Notes under the pieces: generated by a model
Database searches by the model: none
Seen by the model: the letters and a program-made list of their open reading frames with translations, nothing else
Told to the model about the DNA's origin: nothing
Source of the DNA: Marinomonas sp. KMM3893
GTDB taxonomy: Bacteria; Pseudomonadota; Gammaproteobacteria; Pseudomonadales; Marinomonadaceae
DNA length: 64,000 nt
Reading direction: 5' to 3'
Assembly: GCF_004352855.1 (NCBI RefSeq)
Contig: NZ_SJSC01000002.1
Coordinates: 372,001-436,000 of the forward strand
Shown here: positions 55,526-64,000 of the stretch, one piece after another
How positions within the stretch are numbered: the stretch's first letter is position 1
How the letters are laid out: every line of letters starts with the position of its first letter
Translations under genes and position numbers: made by a program

Positions 55526-55560
55526 AAACAGTCGTCCATTGTGTGGGCGGCTGTTTTTTT
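55526..55560 (+). terminator. Terminator or attenuator between the binding protein and ATPase genes
   Basis: AACAGTCGTCCA pairs with TGGGCGGCTGTT (two G-T) across five bases and is followed by seven T residues. It would reduce expression of the membrane part relative to the binding protein unless there is a second promoter in 55570-55781, which includes the palindrome TTTTGATCAAAA (55723-55734). Confidence 0.8.
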
Positions 55561-55781
55561 GTCTTAGTGCTTCTGTGAAAAATGTTTCTGCTAACGAAAA
55601 ATATCGCATGGGTCATGCTCTGAATCGTTTGTTTTCATTGAGTAAGATTGTTGAGTGTTTATCCGCAGAGCAGGCATTGATAGCCATCAAACTAAGGTAG
55701 CGATATAGGCAGGCTGAGTGTATTTTGATCAAAATATGATTTCACCGCCCTAACATAAAGCAGACGAATTATTATTGAAAT

Positions 55782-57335
55782 ATGACAAACAATACAACGC
55801 CATACGCAATTGAATTGCGTGATATTAGCAAACGCTTTGGCGCCGTTCAGGCGAACAAAGACATTTGCCTACAAGTTCCTGCAGGTACGGTTCACGGTAT
55901 TATCGGTGAAAACGGGGCAGGTAAATCGACTCTGATGAGTATTATTTATGGTTTCTACGAGGCGGACTCGGGCCATATTGAAGTCGATGGAAAAATTGTA
56001 GATATTCGCAACTCACAAGATGCGATTAAAGCCGGCATAGGTATGGTGCATCAGCACTTTATGTTGGTTGAAAACTTCACGGTTTTGGAAAACGTGATGT
56101 TGGGGGCCGAGGGTGGTGCCTTATTGCAGCAAGGTATGGATGCAGCTCGAACTGAATTGAAGCGTCTTGCTCATGAATACAGTCTAGACATTGATGTAGA
56201 TGCGGTTGTGGAAGAGCTCCCAGTTGGTCTACAGCAGCGTGTTGAAATTTTGAAGGCTCTGTATCGTGGCGCGCGCATTCTGATTCTAGATGAGCCGACA
56301 GGCGTTTTAACACCACAAGAAGCGGATCACCTATTCCGTATCTTGCGCTCGTTGACTGAGCAAGGTGTGACGGTTTTATTGATTACGCATAAATTACGTG
56401 AAATCTTGGCTTCCACGAGCAATGTCTCTGTGATGCGCCAAGGTGAAATGGTGGCGCATCGTGAGACGGCAAAAACGGATAAAGAAGAGTTAGCCGAGCT
56501 GATGGTGGGAAAAAAGGTGCGCTTGAAAGTCGATAAAGACGACGCGACACCAACGGACGTTTTTTTATCCGCCAAAAACCTTTCCCAATTTGATAGCCAA
56601 GGCGTGAAACGTTTAAAAGAAGTGAGCTTGGAACTGCGTGCTGGAGAAATCCTAGGCATCGCAGGGGTCTCTGGTAATGGCCAGAGTGAGCTGTTGAATG
56701 TGTTGTCTGGTATTACGCCAATGGACGAAGGTGAAATTCAATTTGCCGGGCAAACCATTACCGCCAGTGCGCCTAAAAATGCAGCGCAAATGCGTGATAT
56801 GAAAATGGCCCACGTGCCAGAAGATCGCCATAAAATGGGCTTGGTAACAGGGTTTGAAGCGTATGAAGCGGCGGTGCTGGGTTATCACAATTCAGCGGCC
56901 TATAACGGCGCCTTTTTGATGAACCGCAAGGCCATGCTAGATGAGTGTAATACTCGGATGGCAGCTTGGGACGTTCGTCCCCCAAATCCTCATCTAAAAA
57001 CCGCCAACTTCTCTGGTGGTAATCAGCAGAAAATCGTGATCGCCCGTGAAGTCGAGCAGAACCCAGATGTGTTGCTGATTGGTCAGCCAACCCGTGGTGT
57101 CGACATCGGCGCCATCGAAAACATTCATGAACAAATTGTAAAATTGCGAGATTCTGGCAAAGCGATTTTGCTGGTATCGGTAGAGTTGGACGAAATTATG
57201 GCACTGAGTGATCGCATCCTAGTGATGTTTGATGGTGCGGTTGTTGGTGAGCTTGATGCAAAAGACGCCGACGAACGTACTCTTGGTTTGATGATGGCAA
57301 ACGCCTACAACGAAGACCAAAAAGGAGTGGCGTAA
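55782..57335 (+). CDS. Nucleoside ABC importer double ATPase (YufO/NupO-like)
   Basis: A 517-residue protein with two ABC modules. The first has Walker A GENGAGKST, Q-loop VHQHFML, degenerate signature LPVGLQQRVEILKAL and Walker B ILILDEPTGVLTP; the second has a changed Walker A (GVSGNGQSELLNVLSG), signature FSGGNQQKIVIAREVE and LLIGQPTRGVDIGA. This layout matches sugar/nucleoside importers of the RbsA/YufO class. The ribosome-binding site is weak. Overlaps the first permease gene by one base. Confidence 0.92.
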   Translation: MTNNTTPYAIELRDISKRFGAVQANKDICLQVPAGTVHGIIGENGAGKSTLMSIIYGFYEADSGHIEVDGKIVDIRNSQDAIKAGIGMVHQHFMLVENFTVLENVMLGAEGGALLQQGMDAARTELKRLAHEYSLDIDVDAVVEELPVGLQQRVEILKALYRGARILILDEPTGVLTPQEADHLFRILRSLTEQGVTVLLITHKLREILASTSNVSVMRQGEMVAHRETAKTDKEELAELMVGKKVRLKVDKDDATPTDVFLSAKNLSQFDSQGVKRLKEVSLELRAGEILGIAGVSGNGQSELLNVLSGITPMDEGEIQFAGQTITASAPKNAAQMRDMKMAHVPEDRHKMGLVTGFEAYEAAVLGYHNSAAYNGAFLMNRKAMLDECNTRMAAWDVRPPNPHLKTANFSGGNQQKIVIAREVEQNPDVLLIGQPTRGVDIGAIENIHEQIVKLRDSGKAILLVSVELDEIMALSDRILVMFDGAVVGELDAKDADERTLGLMMANAYNEDQKGVA

Positions 57336-58441
57336 TGAGTCAGGCTAAGGTTCCTGTTTGGGTCAATGTCGGCCTAATTCCGTTTATTAATATTGTACTG
57401 GCCTTTTTGGTGTCTGGTTTGGTGTTTGTTGCCATTGGCCAAAACCCAATAGAAGCTGCGGGTTACTTGGTGTATGGCGCCTTTGGTTACGATGAGGGGA
57501 TTGGTTATACGCTGTATTACGCGACCAACTTCATCTTTACTGGTTTGGCGGTGTCGGTCGCCTTCAAAGCGGGTTTGTTTAATATCGGTGGTGAAGGCCA
57601 AGCTTATATCGGTGGGTTAGGGGTTGGCCTTGTGTGTCTTTCGCTTGATCACTCTATGCCCTTTATTGTCATTATGCCGCTGGCGATCATAGCGGCCGCC
57701 TTGTTTGGTGCAGCGTGGGCGTATGTTCCCGCTTACTTGCAAGCGCGACGTGGTAGTCACATCGTTATTACCACCATTATGTTTAACTTTATTGCCTCGT
57801 CTTTGATGGTTTACCTAATGGTGAACTGGTTAAAAGAAAAAACGGGCATGGCGCCAAACAGTCGTACTTTCGAAGAAAACGCTTGGATGCCGTATCTGCA
57901 CAATATGCTCACTCCATTGGGTATCGACATCGGTGATTCTCCATTAAATGGTGCGTTTATTTTGGCTTTGGTGTGCTGTGTGCTGGTCTGGGTCTTAATT
58001 TGGCATACCCGTTGGGGTTACCAACTTAGAACCTTGGGAACCAACCCAACAGCGGCTAAGTACGCGGGTATTGATACCGCTAAAGTCACTATTTGGGTGA
58101 TGTTGATTTCTGGTGGTTTGGCTGGTTTTGTGGGTATTAACGAAATCATGGGGGTAAACCACAGTCTATTGCTGAACTTTACCGCAGGTTATGGTTTTGC
58201 CGGAATTGCTGTGTCTTTAATGGGCCGTAATCATCCTATTGGTATTGTGCTGGCCGCTGTTTTGTTTGGTGCCTTGTATCAAGGTGGCGCTGAGCTAGCG
58301 TTTGAAATTCCAAGTATCACACCTGAAGTTGTGGTGGTTATTCAAGGTCTGGTGATTTTGTTCTGTGGTGCCCTAGAGCACATGTTCAAAGGTCGCATCG
58401 AAGGCTTCTTTATTCGCAGAGCCGCGGCGCAGGAGAAATAA
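57335..58441 (+). CDS. Nucleoside ABC importer permease 1 (YufP/NupP-like)
   Basis: A 368-residue permease of the branched-chain-amino-acid/ribose fold, about ten helices. GLAVSVAFKAGLFNIGGEGQAYIGGLGVG and RGSHIVITTIMFNFIASSLMVYLMV are diagnostic of the nucleoside-importer subgroup, with LRTLGTNPTAAKYAGIDTAKV as the coupling loop. The start overlaps the ATPase stop. Confidence 0.92.
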   Translation: MSQAKVPVWVNVGLIPFINIVLAFLVSGLVFVAIGQNPIEAAGYLVYGAFGYDEGIGYTLYYATNFIFTGLAVSVAFKAGLFNIGGEGQAYIGGLGVGLVCLSLDHSMPFIVIMPLAIIAAALFGAAWAYVPAYLQARRGSHIVITTIMFNFIASSLMVYLMVNWLKEKTGMAPNSRTFEENAWMPYLHNMLTPLGIDIGDSPLNGAFILALVCCVLVWVLIWHTRWGYQLRTLGTNPTAAKYAGIDTAKVTIWVMLISGGLAGFVGINEIMGVNHSLLLNFTAGYGFAGIAVSLMGRNHPIGIVLAAVLFGALYQGGAELAFEIPSITPEVVVVIQGLVILFCGALEHMFKGRIEGFFIRRAAAQEK

Positions 58442-58442
58442 A

Positions 58443-59411
58443 ATGTTTGATACCCTAATCATAATGCTGGATGCCACCTTGCGTGTCTCCACTCCCTTGA
58501 TTCTCGCGGCATTAGCGGGCTTGTATTCTGAACGTGCTGGTATCGTTGATATTGGCTTGGAAGGTAAAATCTTGGGCAGTGCTTTTGCCGCCGCCGCGGG
58601 CGCCGCCATATTCGGTTCTGCGTGGATAGGCTTGGCTTGTGGTATTGCCGCGTCGGTTGTGTTGGCGATGATACATGGCTTTGCCTGTATCACTCATCGT
58701 GGTGATCACATTGTCTCCGGCGTCGCCATTAACACCATAGTGGCTGGCTTAACAGTCACCTTGGGGTTGGATTGGTTTGGCATGGGTGGGCAAACGCCGA
58801 CCTTGTCTGGTGACCAGCGTTTCACCGATATTACTTTACCATTTGCCGATGCCTTGCGTGATGTGCCCGTGATTGGTCAGATCTACTCGAATTTACTCAG
58901 TGGCCACAATATCATCGTTTACCTTGCCTTTTTGATGGTGCCGGTGACCTATTGGGTGATTTATAAAACCCGTTTTGGCTTACGCCTACGTGCGGTGGGT
59001 GAGAACCCTCATGCGGTGGATACCGCCGGTATTTCGGTGGCTTGGATTCGTTACCGTGCGCTGATTGTTTGCGGCATCTTATGTGGTATTGCAGGGGCTT
59101 ATTTGTCTACTGCGCACAATGCTGGCTTCTTAAAAGACATGAGTGCGGGTAAAGGCTACATGGCATTAGCGGCGTTGATTTTTGGTAAATGGCGTCCGGT
59201 GCCTGTGATGTTCGCTTGTTTGCTGTTTGGCTTCTTAGATGCCGTAGCAGTACGTTTGCAAGGGGTTGTCATTCCAGGTATGGGTGAAGTGCCAGTGCAA
59301 TTGATTGAAGTCTTGCCTTATGTGCTGACGGTTCTGTTGTTGGCCGGTTTTATTGGCAAAGCGGTCGCGCCAAAAGCCGTTGGTCGTCCTTATCTGAAAG
59401 AACGAGCTTAG
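58443..59411 (+). CDS. Nucleoside ABC importer permease 2 (YufQ/NupQ-like)
   Basis: A 322-residue permease. TPLILAALAGLYSERAGIVDIGLEGKILGSAFAAAAGA and GDHIVSGVAINTIVAGLTV fit the second permease of nucleoside importers; LRAVGENPHAVDTAGISV is the coupling loop. It begins two bases after the first permease and ends four bases before cdd. Confidence 0.92.
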   Translation: MFDTLIIMLDATLRVSTPLILAALAGLYSERAGIVDIGLEGKILGSAFAAAAGAAIFGSAWIGLACGIAASVVLAMIHGFACITHRGDHIVSGVAINTIVAGLTVTLGLDWFGMGGQTPTLSGDQRFTDITLPFADALRDVPVIGQIYSNLLSGHNIIVYLAFLMVPVTYWVIYKTRFGLRLRAVGENPHAVDTAGISVAWIRYRALIVCGILCGIAGAYLSTAHNAGFLKDMSAGKGYMALAALIFGKWRPVPVMFACLLFGFLDAVAVRLQGVVIPGMGEVPVQLIEVLPYVLTVLLLAGFIGKAVAPKAVGRPYLKERA

Positions 59412-59414
59412 TTT

Positions 59415-59822
59415 ATGAGTCATGCGGTGATGAACGAACAAGCATTTGAGCTTGCCAAAACAGCGATGAGTAAGGCCTATGTGCCTTACTCTAAATTCAA
59501 GGTTGGGGTTGCCATTGAAACGGCGAACGGTCGTTATTATTCTGGCTGTAACGTAGAAAACGCTTCTTACCCTGAAGGAACCTGTGCAGAAGCAGGCGCG
59601 ATTGCGGCGATGATTTTAGACGGTGAAAGCCAGATCAAAAACATCTACGTTATGGGCAATGGAAGTGAGCTGGTGACACCGTGTGGCGGTTGCCGTCAGC
59701 GGATTCGTGAGTTTTCCTCAGAAGCGACGCGTATTCACGTCTGCAGCGCGACGGAAGTACGTCGTTCTTTTGCGATGGATGAGCTGTTGCCGTGTTCGTT
59801 TGGGCCTGAAAATTTGGCTTAA
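59415..59822 (+). CDS. cdd: Cytidine deaminase
   Basis: A 135-residue tetrameric-type cytidine deaminase turning cytidine and deoxycytidine into uridine and deoxyuridine. The zinc site is CAEAGAI (residue about 55) with PCGGCRQRI; FKVGVAIETANGRYYSGCNVENASYPEGT matches the family. Last gene of the nucleoside importer operon, so imported cytidine is deaminated at once. Start at 59415 is preceded by a poor box, common in coupled genes. Confidence 0.94.
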   Translation: MSHAVMNEQAFELAKTAMSKAYVPYSKFKVGVAIETANGRYYSGCNVENASYPEGTCAEAGAIAAMILDGESQIKNIYVMGNGSELVTPCGGCRQRIREFSSEATRIHVCSATEVRRSFAMDELLPCSFGPENLA

Positions 59823-59845
59823 TAAACGCCGATTTATGTCAGGTT

Positions 59846-59873
59846 AAAAGCCACGTTCAGCGTGGCTTTTTTA
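59846..59873 (+). terminator. Terminator after cdd
   Basis: AAAAGCCACG / CGTGGCTTTT stem with a short TTCAG loop, preceded by A's and followed by T's. It lies between the cdd stop and the convergent abrB-like gene and can work for both strands. Confidence 0.9.
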
Positions 59874-59883
59874 TGCCCGCTCG

Positions 59884-60963
59884 TTAGCTCGAAGGTAGGC
59901 TTTTGTTTACCGATAGCCAGCGAGCGAGCATAGGGCCAGCAATCAATACCACAAAGAAGCGCATGATTTGCATGGCCATCACAAAGGCCACGTCCGCGTG
60001 GGTGGTGGCGGCAATAATGGCCACAGAATCCGCCCCCCCTGGGCTGGTGGCAAGAAAGGCGGTAAGCGGGTCAATGTCGGCAAAGTACACCAGCAGCATG
60101 GCAAAACCACCGTTGATCACAATCAGGGCAATAATCGCGCCCAGAACATGAGGAAAGACGTGCAGCGCGTGTCGCAATACCGCGGGTGAAAAACGAAAGC
60201 CAATCCCCCAACCAAGAATGCCAAAGCTGATGGCCAAGTACCAATAAGGCAACACAATGGGAAAGGTGCCAGAGAACTTGATGAAAATCCCCACTGCGAT
60301 GGACATGAGTAAGGCACCGCCAGGCAGGCGCAATTTCACGCCTAAATAGACGGTGACGCAGCTCATCGCTATGGTCATGATAAAGCCAGAGGACGAGCTC
60401 ATGGCAAACCAATGGATCGGCTTGACACCGTCCACATTGAACAAGGTAGCCACAACCATAGCCGCGATGGCACAACAGGCGACCCGCAAATATTGCATAA
60501 AAGCGACGAGGCGCATGTCGGCCCCATAGGATTCAGACATGATAGTCATGACGGAAGCAGCCCCTGGCGATGAACCCCAAATAGCCGTGGTGCCGGGCAA
60601 GAGTCCGGTTCGGCTCAATAGCCAGCCAAGGAAGCTGGATGCGACAATCGTAGAGCCGGTGCCGAGTAGAAAAATTGGCCATTCTTGAACGATTTCAAGG
60701 TAAATGTTGGTGGGTAAATGACCCGCTATCATCCAACCAAGGGTGCCTTGTGCCATCAAAAAAAGCGGCTTCGGCAGACTCAAATCAGCCCCTTTCACTG
60801 TGATAAAAATACTCGCTACCATGGGGCCGAGTAATAGAGCGGCCGGTAGGTGAAAGTATTCTAATACGCTGGCAAACACACAGGACAAAAGGAAAAGTAG
60901 AAGAAACCGCCAAGGCGTTGGCCAGTGAGCTAAGGTGGCAGTGTTTATCTCTGGCGAGGGCAT
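59884..60963 (-). CDS. AbrB-family membrane protein
   Basis: A 359-residue protein of the bacterial AbrB/ammonia-monooxygenase-like family with about ten helices in two repeats, each with LLGPMVASIF-type and GTLGWMIAGHLP-type segments (LFLMAQGTLGWMIAG; SFGILGWGIGFRFSP), and GTTAIWGSSPGAASVMTIMSESYGADMRLVAFMQYLR, the family hallmark. It is not the AbrB transcription factor of Bacillus. The transported substance is unknown. It stands alone, convergent with cdd. Confidence 0.85.
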   Translation of the reverse strand: MPSPEINTATLAHWPTPWRFLLLFLLSCVFASVLEYFHLPAALLLGPMVASIFITVKGADLSLPKPLFLMAQGTLGWMIAGHLPTNIYLEIVQEWPIFLLGTGSTIVASSFLGWLLSRTGLLPGTTAIWGSSPGAASVMTIMSESYGADMRLVAFMQYLRVACCAIAAMVVATLFNVDGVKPIHWFAMSSSSGFIMTIAMSCVTVYLGVKLRLPGGALLMSIAVGIFIKFSGTFPIVLPYWYLAISFGILGWGIGFRFSPAVLRHALHVFPHVLGAIIALIVINGGFAMLLVYFADIDPLTAFLATSPGGADSVAIIAATTHADVAFVMAMQIMRFFVVLIAGPMLARWLSVNKSLPSS

Positions 60964-61262
60964 GTTTCTGATCCAAGAAAGTGGTGAAGGAATGCGGTAT
61001 TTAGAGCATACCTGAAATCATAGAATAATAAGCGAATGGAAGAGGGTGTCACTAATCTATTCACATTTTTCTCGAACCGCCAAAACCTGGAGTGCGCTCG
61101 TGTACAAAGCGTAAAAGCCTGCGAGGAAAGCGCAAAGTTCGCAGTGGTTTGTTTTATCATGATCAAGATTTGTTAGACTTTTCATCGCTCTACAGCAGAT
61201 TACCCCCATCGACCCTGTTGTCACTCGCGCCTGTGATAACAAGCAATGAAAAAGAGAATCTT
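60964..61262. other. 299-base gap between abrB-like and rlpA genes
   Basis: Divergent intergenic region holding the promoters of both genes. I see no gene I can support; short frames across it have no family resemblance. A TTGTTA near 61168 could be a -35 of the rlpA transcript. Confidence 0.45.
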
Positions 61263-61646
61263 ATGAAAAATGCAGCGCCTATTTATTGGGTCTTTTTGTC
61301 TTTATGGCTCACCGCCTGTTCGAGCACCCCACTGACACGCTCAGCGGCGATGGGCTATGAAGAATCAGGTGAGGCCTCCTACTATGCGGACAAATACCAA
61401 GGGCGACAAACCGCCAGTGGCGAGCGCTTTAATCAGCATGCCCACACGGCGGCGCACAAACGCCTCCCCTTTGGCACCAAGGTAAAAGTGACAAACGTGG
61501 CGAATGGTAAAAGTGTGATTGTGCGCATAAATGACCGTGGTCCTTTTGTGAGAGGCCGTATTATCGATTTGAGTAAATCGGCGTTCCAACGTATTGCGAG
61601 CACCCATCATGGGGTGATTGATGTTGAGATTAAGGTGCTGCACTAG
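61263..61646 (+). CDS. rlpA: Minimal RlpA-family lipoprotein
   Basis: A 127-residue protein. The lipobox is LTACS (Cys19 after [11 protein letters not shown]), then a double-psi beta-barrel: [66 protein letters not shown] with the catalytic DRGPF region. It lacks the SPOR domain of full RlpA. RlpA proteins cut stem-less peptidoglycan at septa. The ATG at 61263 is favoured; a frame from 61092 has no lipid signal. Overlaps the convergent LysR stop by 17 bases. Confidence 0.87.
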   Translation: MKNAAPIYWVFLSLWLTACSSTPLTRSAAMGYEESGEASYYADKYQGRQTASGERFNQHAHTAAHKRLPFGTKVKVTNVANGKSVIVRINDRGPFVRGRIIDLSKSAFQRIASTHHGVIDVEIKVLH

Positions 61647-62562
61647 GAGAGGCACGCAAACCCGTTTGGTCGATCTTGGTGACCACCTCTTCTAGCCACG
61701 ACATAAAAACACTCAGGCGTTTGGGTGGTTGGCGGCGCGACGGGTAAAGCAAAGACACTGGCATAGGCTCGGCTTCGTATTGCGGTAAAATGTGTATCAA
61801 CTGACCTTTAGCGATCCAATCTTCCACCCCTATGGTGGGTATTTGTGCAATGCCTAAGCCAGATAAACAGGCAGACAAATAGGCATCTGTGCCATTAACG
61901 GCTAAGCTGCTGGGCATAATATGGTGTTTTACGACGCCTTGTTCCATGTATTCAAACTGCGCTTCTAGATTGCCAAGGGTGTGCGAATAGTCGATCAATT
62001 GATGGTTGGCTAAATCGTCCAAGGTCAAAGGAATACCAAACTTTTCCACATAGCTTGGCGAAACACAGTTGATGCTTCTGTAGTGGCTTAAGGTTCGAGC
62101 GACCAAACTGCTGTCGTTTAATTCTCCTGTGCGTACAACGCAATCAATGCCTTCTTTGACTGGGTCTACTCGATGATCAGAGCTGCTGATTTTTAACTGG
62201 ATATTGGGGTATTTAGTGAGAAAGTCGGACAAATTTGGAAGCACCACAGTAGAAGCGAAACGGCTCGACATGTCGACTCTCAATACGCCACGAATGGTGT
62301 CTTGGTGGCGCTGAAATTGCCCACTCATTGCGTCCAGTTCCGCTAATAGTGCCTGACACTGTGGCAAGTAGGTTTCCCCATCCTGAGTCAGCACGACGCT
62401 GCGGGTACTACGATGCAAAAGTCGTGTTCCTAATGATTTCTCAAGCCCTTGTATGGCTTGTGAAATGCTGGATTTTGGCAGGCCAAGAGCCTCAGCGGCC
62501 TTGGTAAAACTGCCCGATTGCGCGACTAATACAAAGCGCTGCATGGCATCAAACTTGTCCAT
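61630..62562 (-). CDS. LysR-family regulator
   Basis: A 310-residue LTTR. The HTH is [40 protein letters not shown] near the N-terminus; residues 90-300 form the ligand-binding domain. It is divergent from an SDR gene and probably controls it, with a T-N11-A element (ATTGTT-N11-AACAAT) in the shared promoter region. Its overlap with rlpA is convergent. Confidence 0.88.
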   Translation of the reverse strand: MDKFDAMQRFVLVAQSGSFTKAAEALGLPKSSISQAIQGLEKSLGTRLLHRSTRSVVLTQDGETYLPQCQALLAELDAMSGQFQRHQDTIRGVLRVDMSSRFASTVVLPNLSDFLTKYPNIQLKISSSDHRVDPVKEGIDCVVRTGELNDSSLVARTLSHYRSINCVSPSYVEKFGIPLTLDDLANHQLIDYSHTLGNLEAQFEYMEQGVVKHHIMPSSLAVNGTDAYLSACLSGLGIAQIPTIGVEDWIAKGQLIHILPQYEAEPMPVSLLYPSRRQPPKRLSVFMSWLEEVVTKIDQTGLRASPSAAP

Positions 62563-62574
62563 TCAATACTCCAG

Positions 62575-62597
62575 ATTGTTTGTTTTATCCGAACAAT
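62575..62597. promoter_or_regulatory. LysR-type T-N11-A box
   Basis: ATTGTT, 11 bases, AACAAT. It lies 13 bases upstream of the LysR start and 114 upstream of the SDR start. LTTR recognition sites carry a T-N11-A core in an inverted repeat, which this fits. Confidence 0.55.
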
Positions 62598-62710
62598 GTT
62601 ATCACCTTTACCCTCTATATCCATGACAATAAAGCGCTTACTCTAATGGCTATTCTTAAGGCTCCCTTCGGGCATAGCCTGGAGCATTTGATCACTAAGA
62701 GAGGTGCATA

Positions 62711-63466
62711 ATGAGCAAGTTAGCAATTATTACGGGTGGTAGTCGTGGTTTGGGCAAGAGCAGCGCACTTGCTTTAGCAAAAGCGGGCGTTGATGTTGTG
62801 TTGACCTATCATCAAGATGCTGATGGCGCACAAAGCGTAGTGGAAGCGATCAAAGAAACAGGTCAAAACGCTTTTTCGCTGCAATTAGATACTCGAGATG
62901 TGGCGGCTTTTCCTCAGTTTAAAGAGCGCTTACAAAAGGTGCTAGAAAGCGAATTTGGGCGCCGGGATTTCGATTATCTGCTAAATAATGCTGGCACTGG
63001 CATACAAAGCAGCATTGAAGAAACCAGTTATGAGGCGCTAGAAGAGATGCTAGCAATACATGTGAAAGGGCCTTTCTTTTTGACTCAAGCTTTATTGCCA
63101 TTGATTAAAAACGGCGGTCATATTTTAAATGTTTCGTCTGGTTTAGCGCGCTTCACCTTGCCTGGCTCAAGTGCTTACGCCATTGCGAAAGGCGGTGTAG
63201 AAGTTATGACTCGCTATATGGCAAAAGAATTCTCACAACGACAAGTGCGCGTGAATACCTTGGCACCGGGAGCGATTGCGACGGATTTTCGTGATGGCAA
63301 TGTGCGCGACAACCCTGAGATGAATAAAATGGTGTCTTCGGTGACGGCATTAGGGCGTGTCGGTGAAGCCGAAGACATTGGTCAAGCGGTTGCTATGCTA
63401 TTGAGCGATGGGGCAGGCTGGATAACCGGGCAGCGTATCGAAGCGTCCGGCGGTATGTTCTTGTAA
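62711..63466 (+). CDS. Short-chain dehydrogenase/reductase
   Basis: A 251-residue classical SDR. Cofactor motif TGGSRGLGKS at the N-terminus, NNAG at about residue 92, active-site Tyr-Lys in SAYAIAKGG, and PGAIATDFRDG. The residues after strand 2 (YHQDAD) hint at NADP or NAD use, undecided. Substrate is unknown. Divergent from the LysR gene; AGAGG precedes the ATG. Confidence 0.88.
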   Translation: MSKLAIITGGSRGLGKSSALALAKAGVDVVLTYHQDADGAQSVVEAIKETGQNAFSLQLDTRDVAAFPQFKERLQKVLESEFGRRDFDYLLNNAGTGIQSSIEETSYEALEEMLAIHVKGPFFLTQALLPLIKNGGHILNVSSGLARFTLPGSSAYAIAKGGVEVMTRYMAKEFSQRQVRVNTLAPGAIATDFRDGNVRDNPEMNKMVSSVTALGRVGEAEDIGQAVAMLLSDGAGWITGQRIEASGGMFL

Positions 63467-63510
63467 CCAAGATCAGGTTGAAAGCCACAATATAATATTG
63501 TCAGCCATAA

Positions 63511-63547
63511 AGAGAAACGCCTTATACAAAGGGTTTCTCTTTTTTTA
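63511..63547 (+). terminator. Terminator after the SDR gene
   Basis: AGAGAAACGCCT / AGGGTTTCTCT-type stem with an ATACAA loop and a run of seven T residues. Confidence 0.88.
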
Positions 63548-63551
63548 TGGG

Positions 63552-63938
63552 TTAGGCGTTCAAATTCAGTAGGATAAGGGCATAAGTGTAAAGTGACGCA
63601 TAAATGGCAAGCGCAAACAGGGCTAAGTTATTGATGACATTGTGTATTGCATGACGATAACGCTGCAGCGTTTGAATCGGGCTTTTTAGCGGCGAAGGCC
63701 AGGTGTCGGCTTGTAAGAGCGGAAAGCTACTGAACATCATAAAGAAGCCAGAAATAAAGGCCGCATTTCCCCAAAACTCCCCAAGATGAAAGGATCCATA
63801 AAAAGCGAAGTTCCAAACCCCTGTTATAAATGCCAACAATGCGAGCGTGCCCTGCCGTTTCTCTAATTTACCGCGCAGCGGGTTAGGAACAGACATCAGC
63901 AAGATGAGCCACATACAAACCGCGACGACAATACCCAT
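63552..63938 (-). CDS. Hypothetical four-helix membrane protein
   Basis: A 128-residue protein with four hydrophobic segments: VAVCMWLILLMSV (1), LALLAFITGVWNFAFYGSF (2), AAFISGFFMMFSSFPLL (3) and VINNLALFALAIYASLYTY (4), with a basic loop (RGKLEKRQ) between 1 and 2 and KSPIQTLQRYRHAIHN between 3 and 4. No signal peptide or catalytic motif. I do not recognise the family. It converges with the SDR terminator. Confidence 0.6.
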   Translation of the reverse strand: MGIVVAVCMWLILLMSVPNPLRGKLEKRQGTLALLAFITGVWNFAFYGSFHLGEFWGNAAFISGFFMMFSSFPLLQADTWPSPLKSPIQTLQRYRHAIHNVINNLALFALAIYASLYTYALILLNLNA

Positions 63939-64000
63939 TAGCTTTCCTCATGATGGATGATGCGAGCACTATATAGAACAACGAAAGCGTTTTTCTTGAT

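Noticed and set aside
55723-55734. FNR box before the importer ATPase
   Set aside because: TTTTGATCAAAA has no four-base gap between TTGAT and ATCAA halves, so it does not fit the FNR consensus.
60071-60475. 134-codon minus-strand frame
   Set aside because: A shadow of the AbrB-family gene with His/Cys-rich nonsense composition.

Overview
The window looks like the chromosome of a marine gammaproteobacterium of the Oceanospirillales type, closest in feel to Marinomonas. This is inferred from gene content and order, not from a database search. Supporting blocks are yqgE-ruvX-pyrR-pyrB-pyrC' and yggS-proC-yggT (both Pseudomonas-like orders), crc divergent from pyrE, slmA-argB, dut-coaBC-radC, and rpmB-rpmG-mutM. 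Base composition is moderate, with a mostly uniform look. There is no prophage, CRISPR array or intact insertion sequence; the only decayed patch lies just downstream of two tRNA-Phe genes.

Region by region: 1-1500 holds the start of ethanolamine ammonia-lyase eutB and its divergent activator eutR. 1700-4110 is an arylamine N-acetyltransferase, a DMT exporter and a Crp/Fnr-type regulator in one operon. 4113-7850 is a Fur-box-preceded fhuCDB hydroxamate-siderophore importer. 7900-9200 has an FMN-binding PPOX-fold protein and a FrnE-like DsbA-family oxidoreductase. 9360-14700 is a TetR-controlled tripartite drug pump (outer-membrane factor, 14-TM MFS, membrane-fusion protein) with a DUF190 gene at its end. 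14800-16150 has a 2-oxoglutarate/Fe(II) oxygenase of the isopenicillin N synthase family and a palindrome-rich upstream region.

16190-24800 is housekeeping: yqgE, ruvX, pyrR, pyrB, catalytically dead pyrC', a degenerate GGDEF protein, yggS, proC, yggT, coaD and a YfhL-type ferredoxin. 24890-26490 has a K+ channel with RCK-like domain and trmL. Then come two identical tRNA-Phe genes and a 5'-truncated higA-like antitoxin remnant. 27339-32820 is signalling: a chemotaxis receptor, a MASE1-CHASE hybrid histidine kinase and its separate Hpt protein.

32975-39500 is a ugpBAEC transporter followed by ugpQ, a DeoR/GlpR-type repressor and a HAD phosphatase: a complete glycerophosphodiester/glycerol-3-phosphate use operon that appears substrate-regulated rather than Pho-regulated. 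40714-43893 is a compact CofD-like / REC-CheC / PAS-GGDEF operon, the least understood cluster here. It converges on a RimB-RimK fusion (retropepsin-like domain plus ATP-grasp ligase). 45600-54300 returns to housekeeping: hexose-6-P mutarotase, crc, pyrE, slmA, argB, dut, coaBC, radC, rpmB, rpmG, mutM.

54522-59822 is a nucleoside ABC importer (BMP-family binding protein, double ATPase, two permeases) ending in cytidine deaminase, so import and first catabolic step are coupled. The right end has an AbrB-type membrane protein, a minimal RlpA lipoprotein, a LysR/SDR divergent pair and a small four-helix membrane protein. The pyr genes pyrR, pyrB, pyrC' and pyrE together with cdd and the nucleoside importer make pyrimidine supply a recurrent theme.
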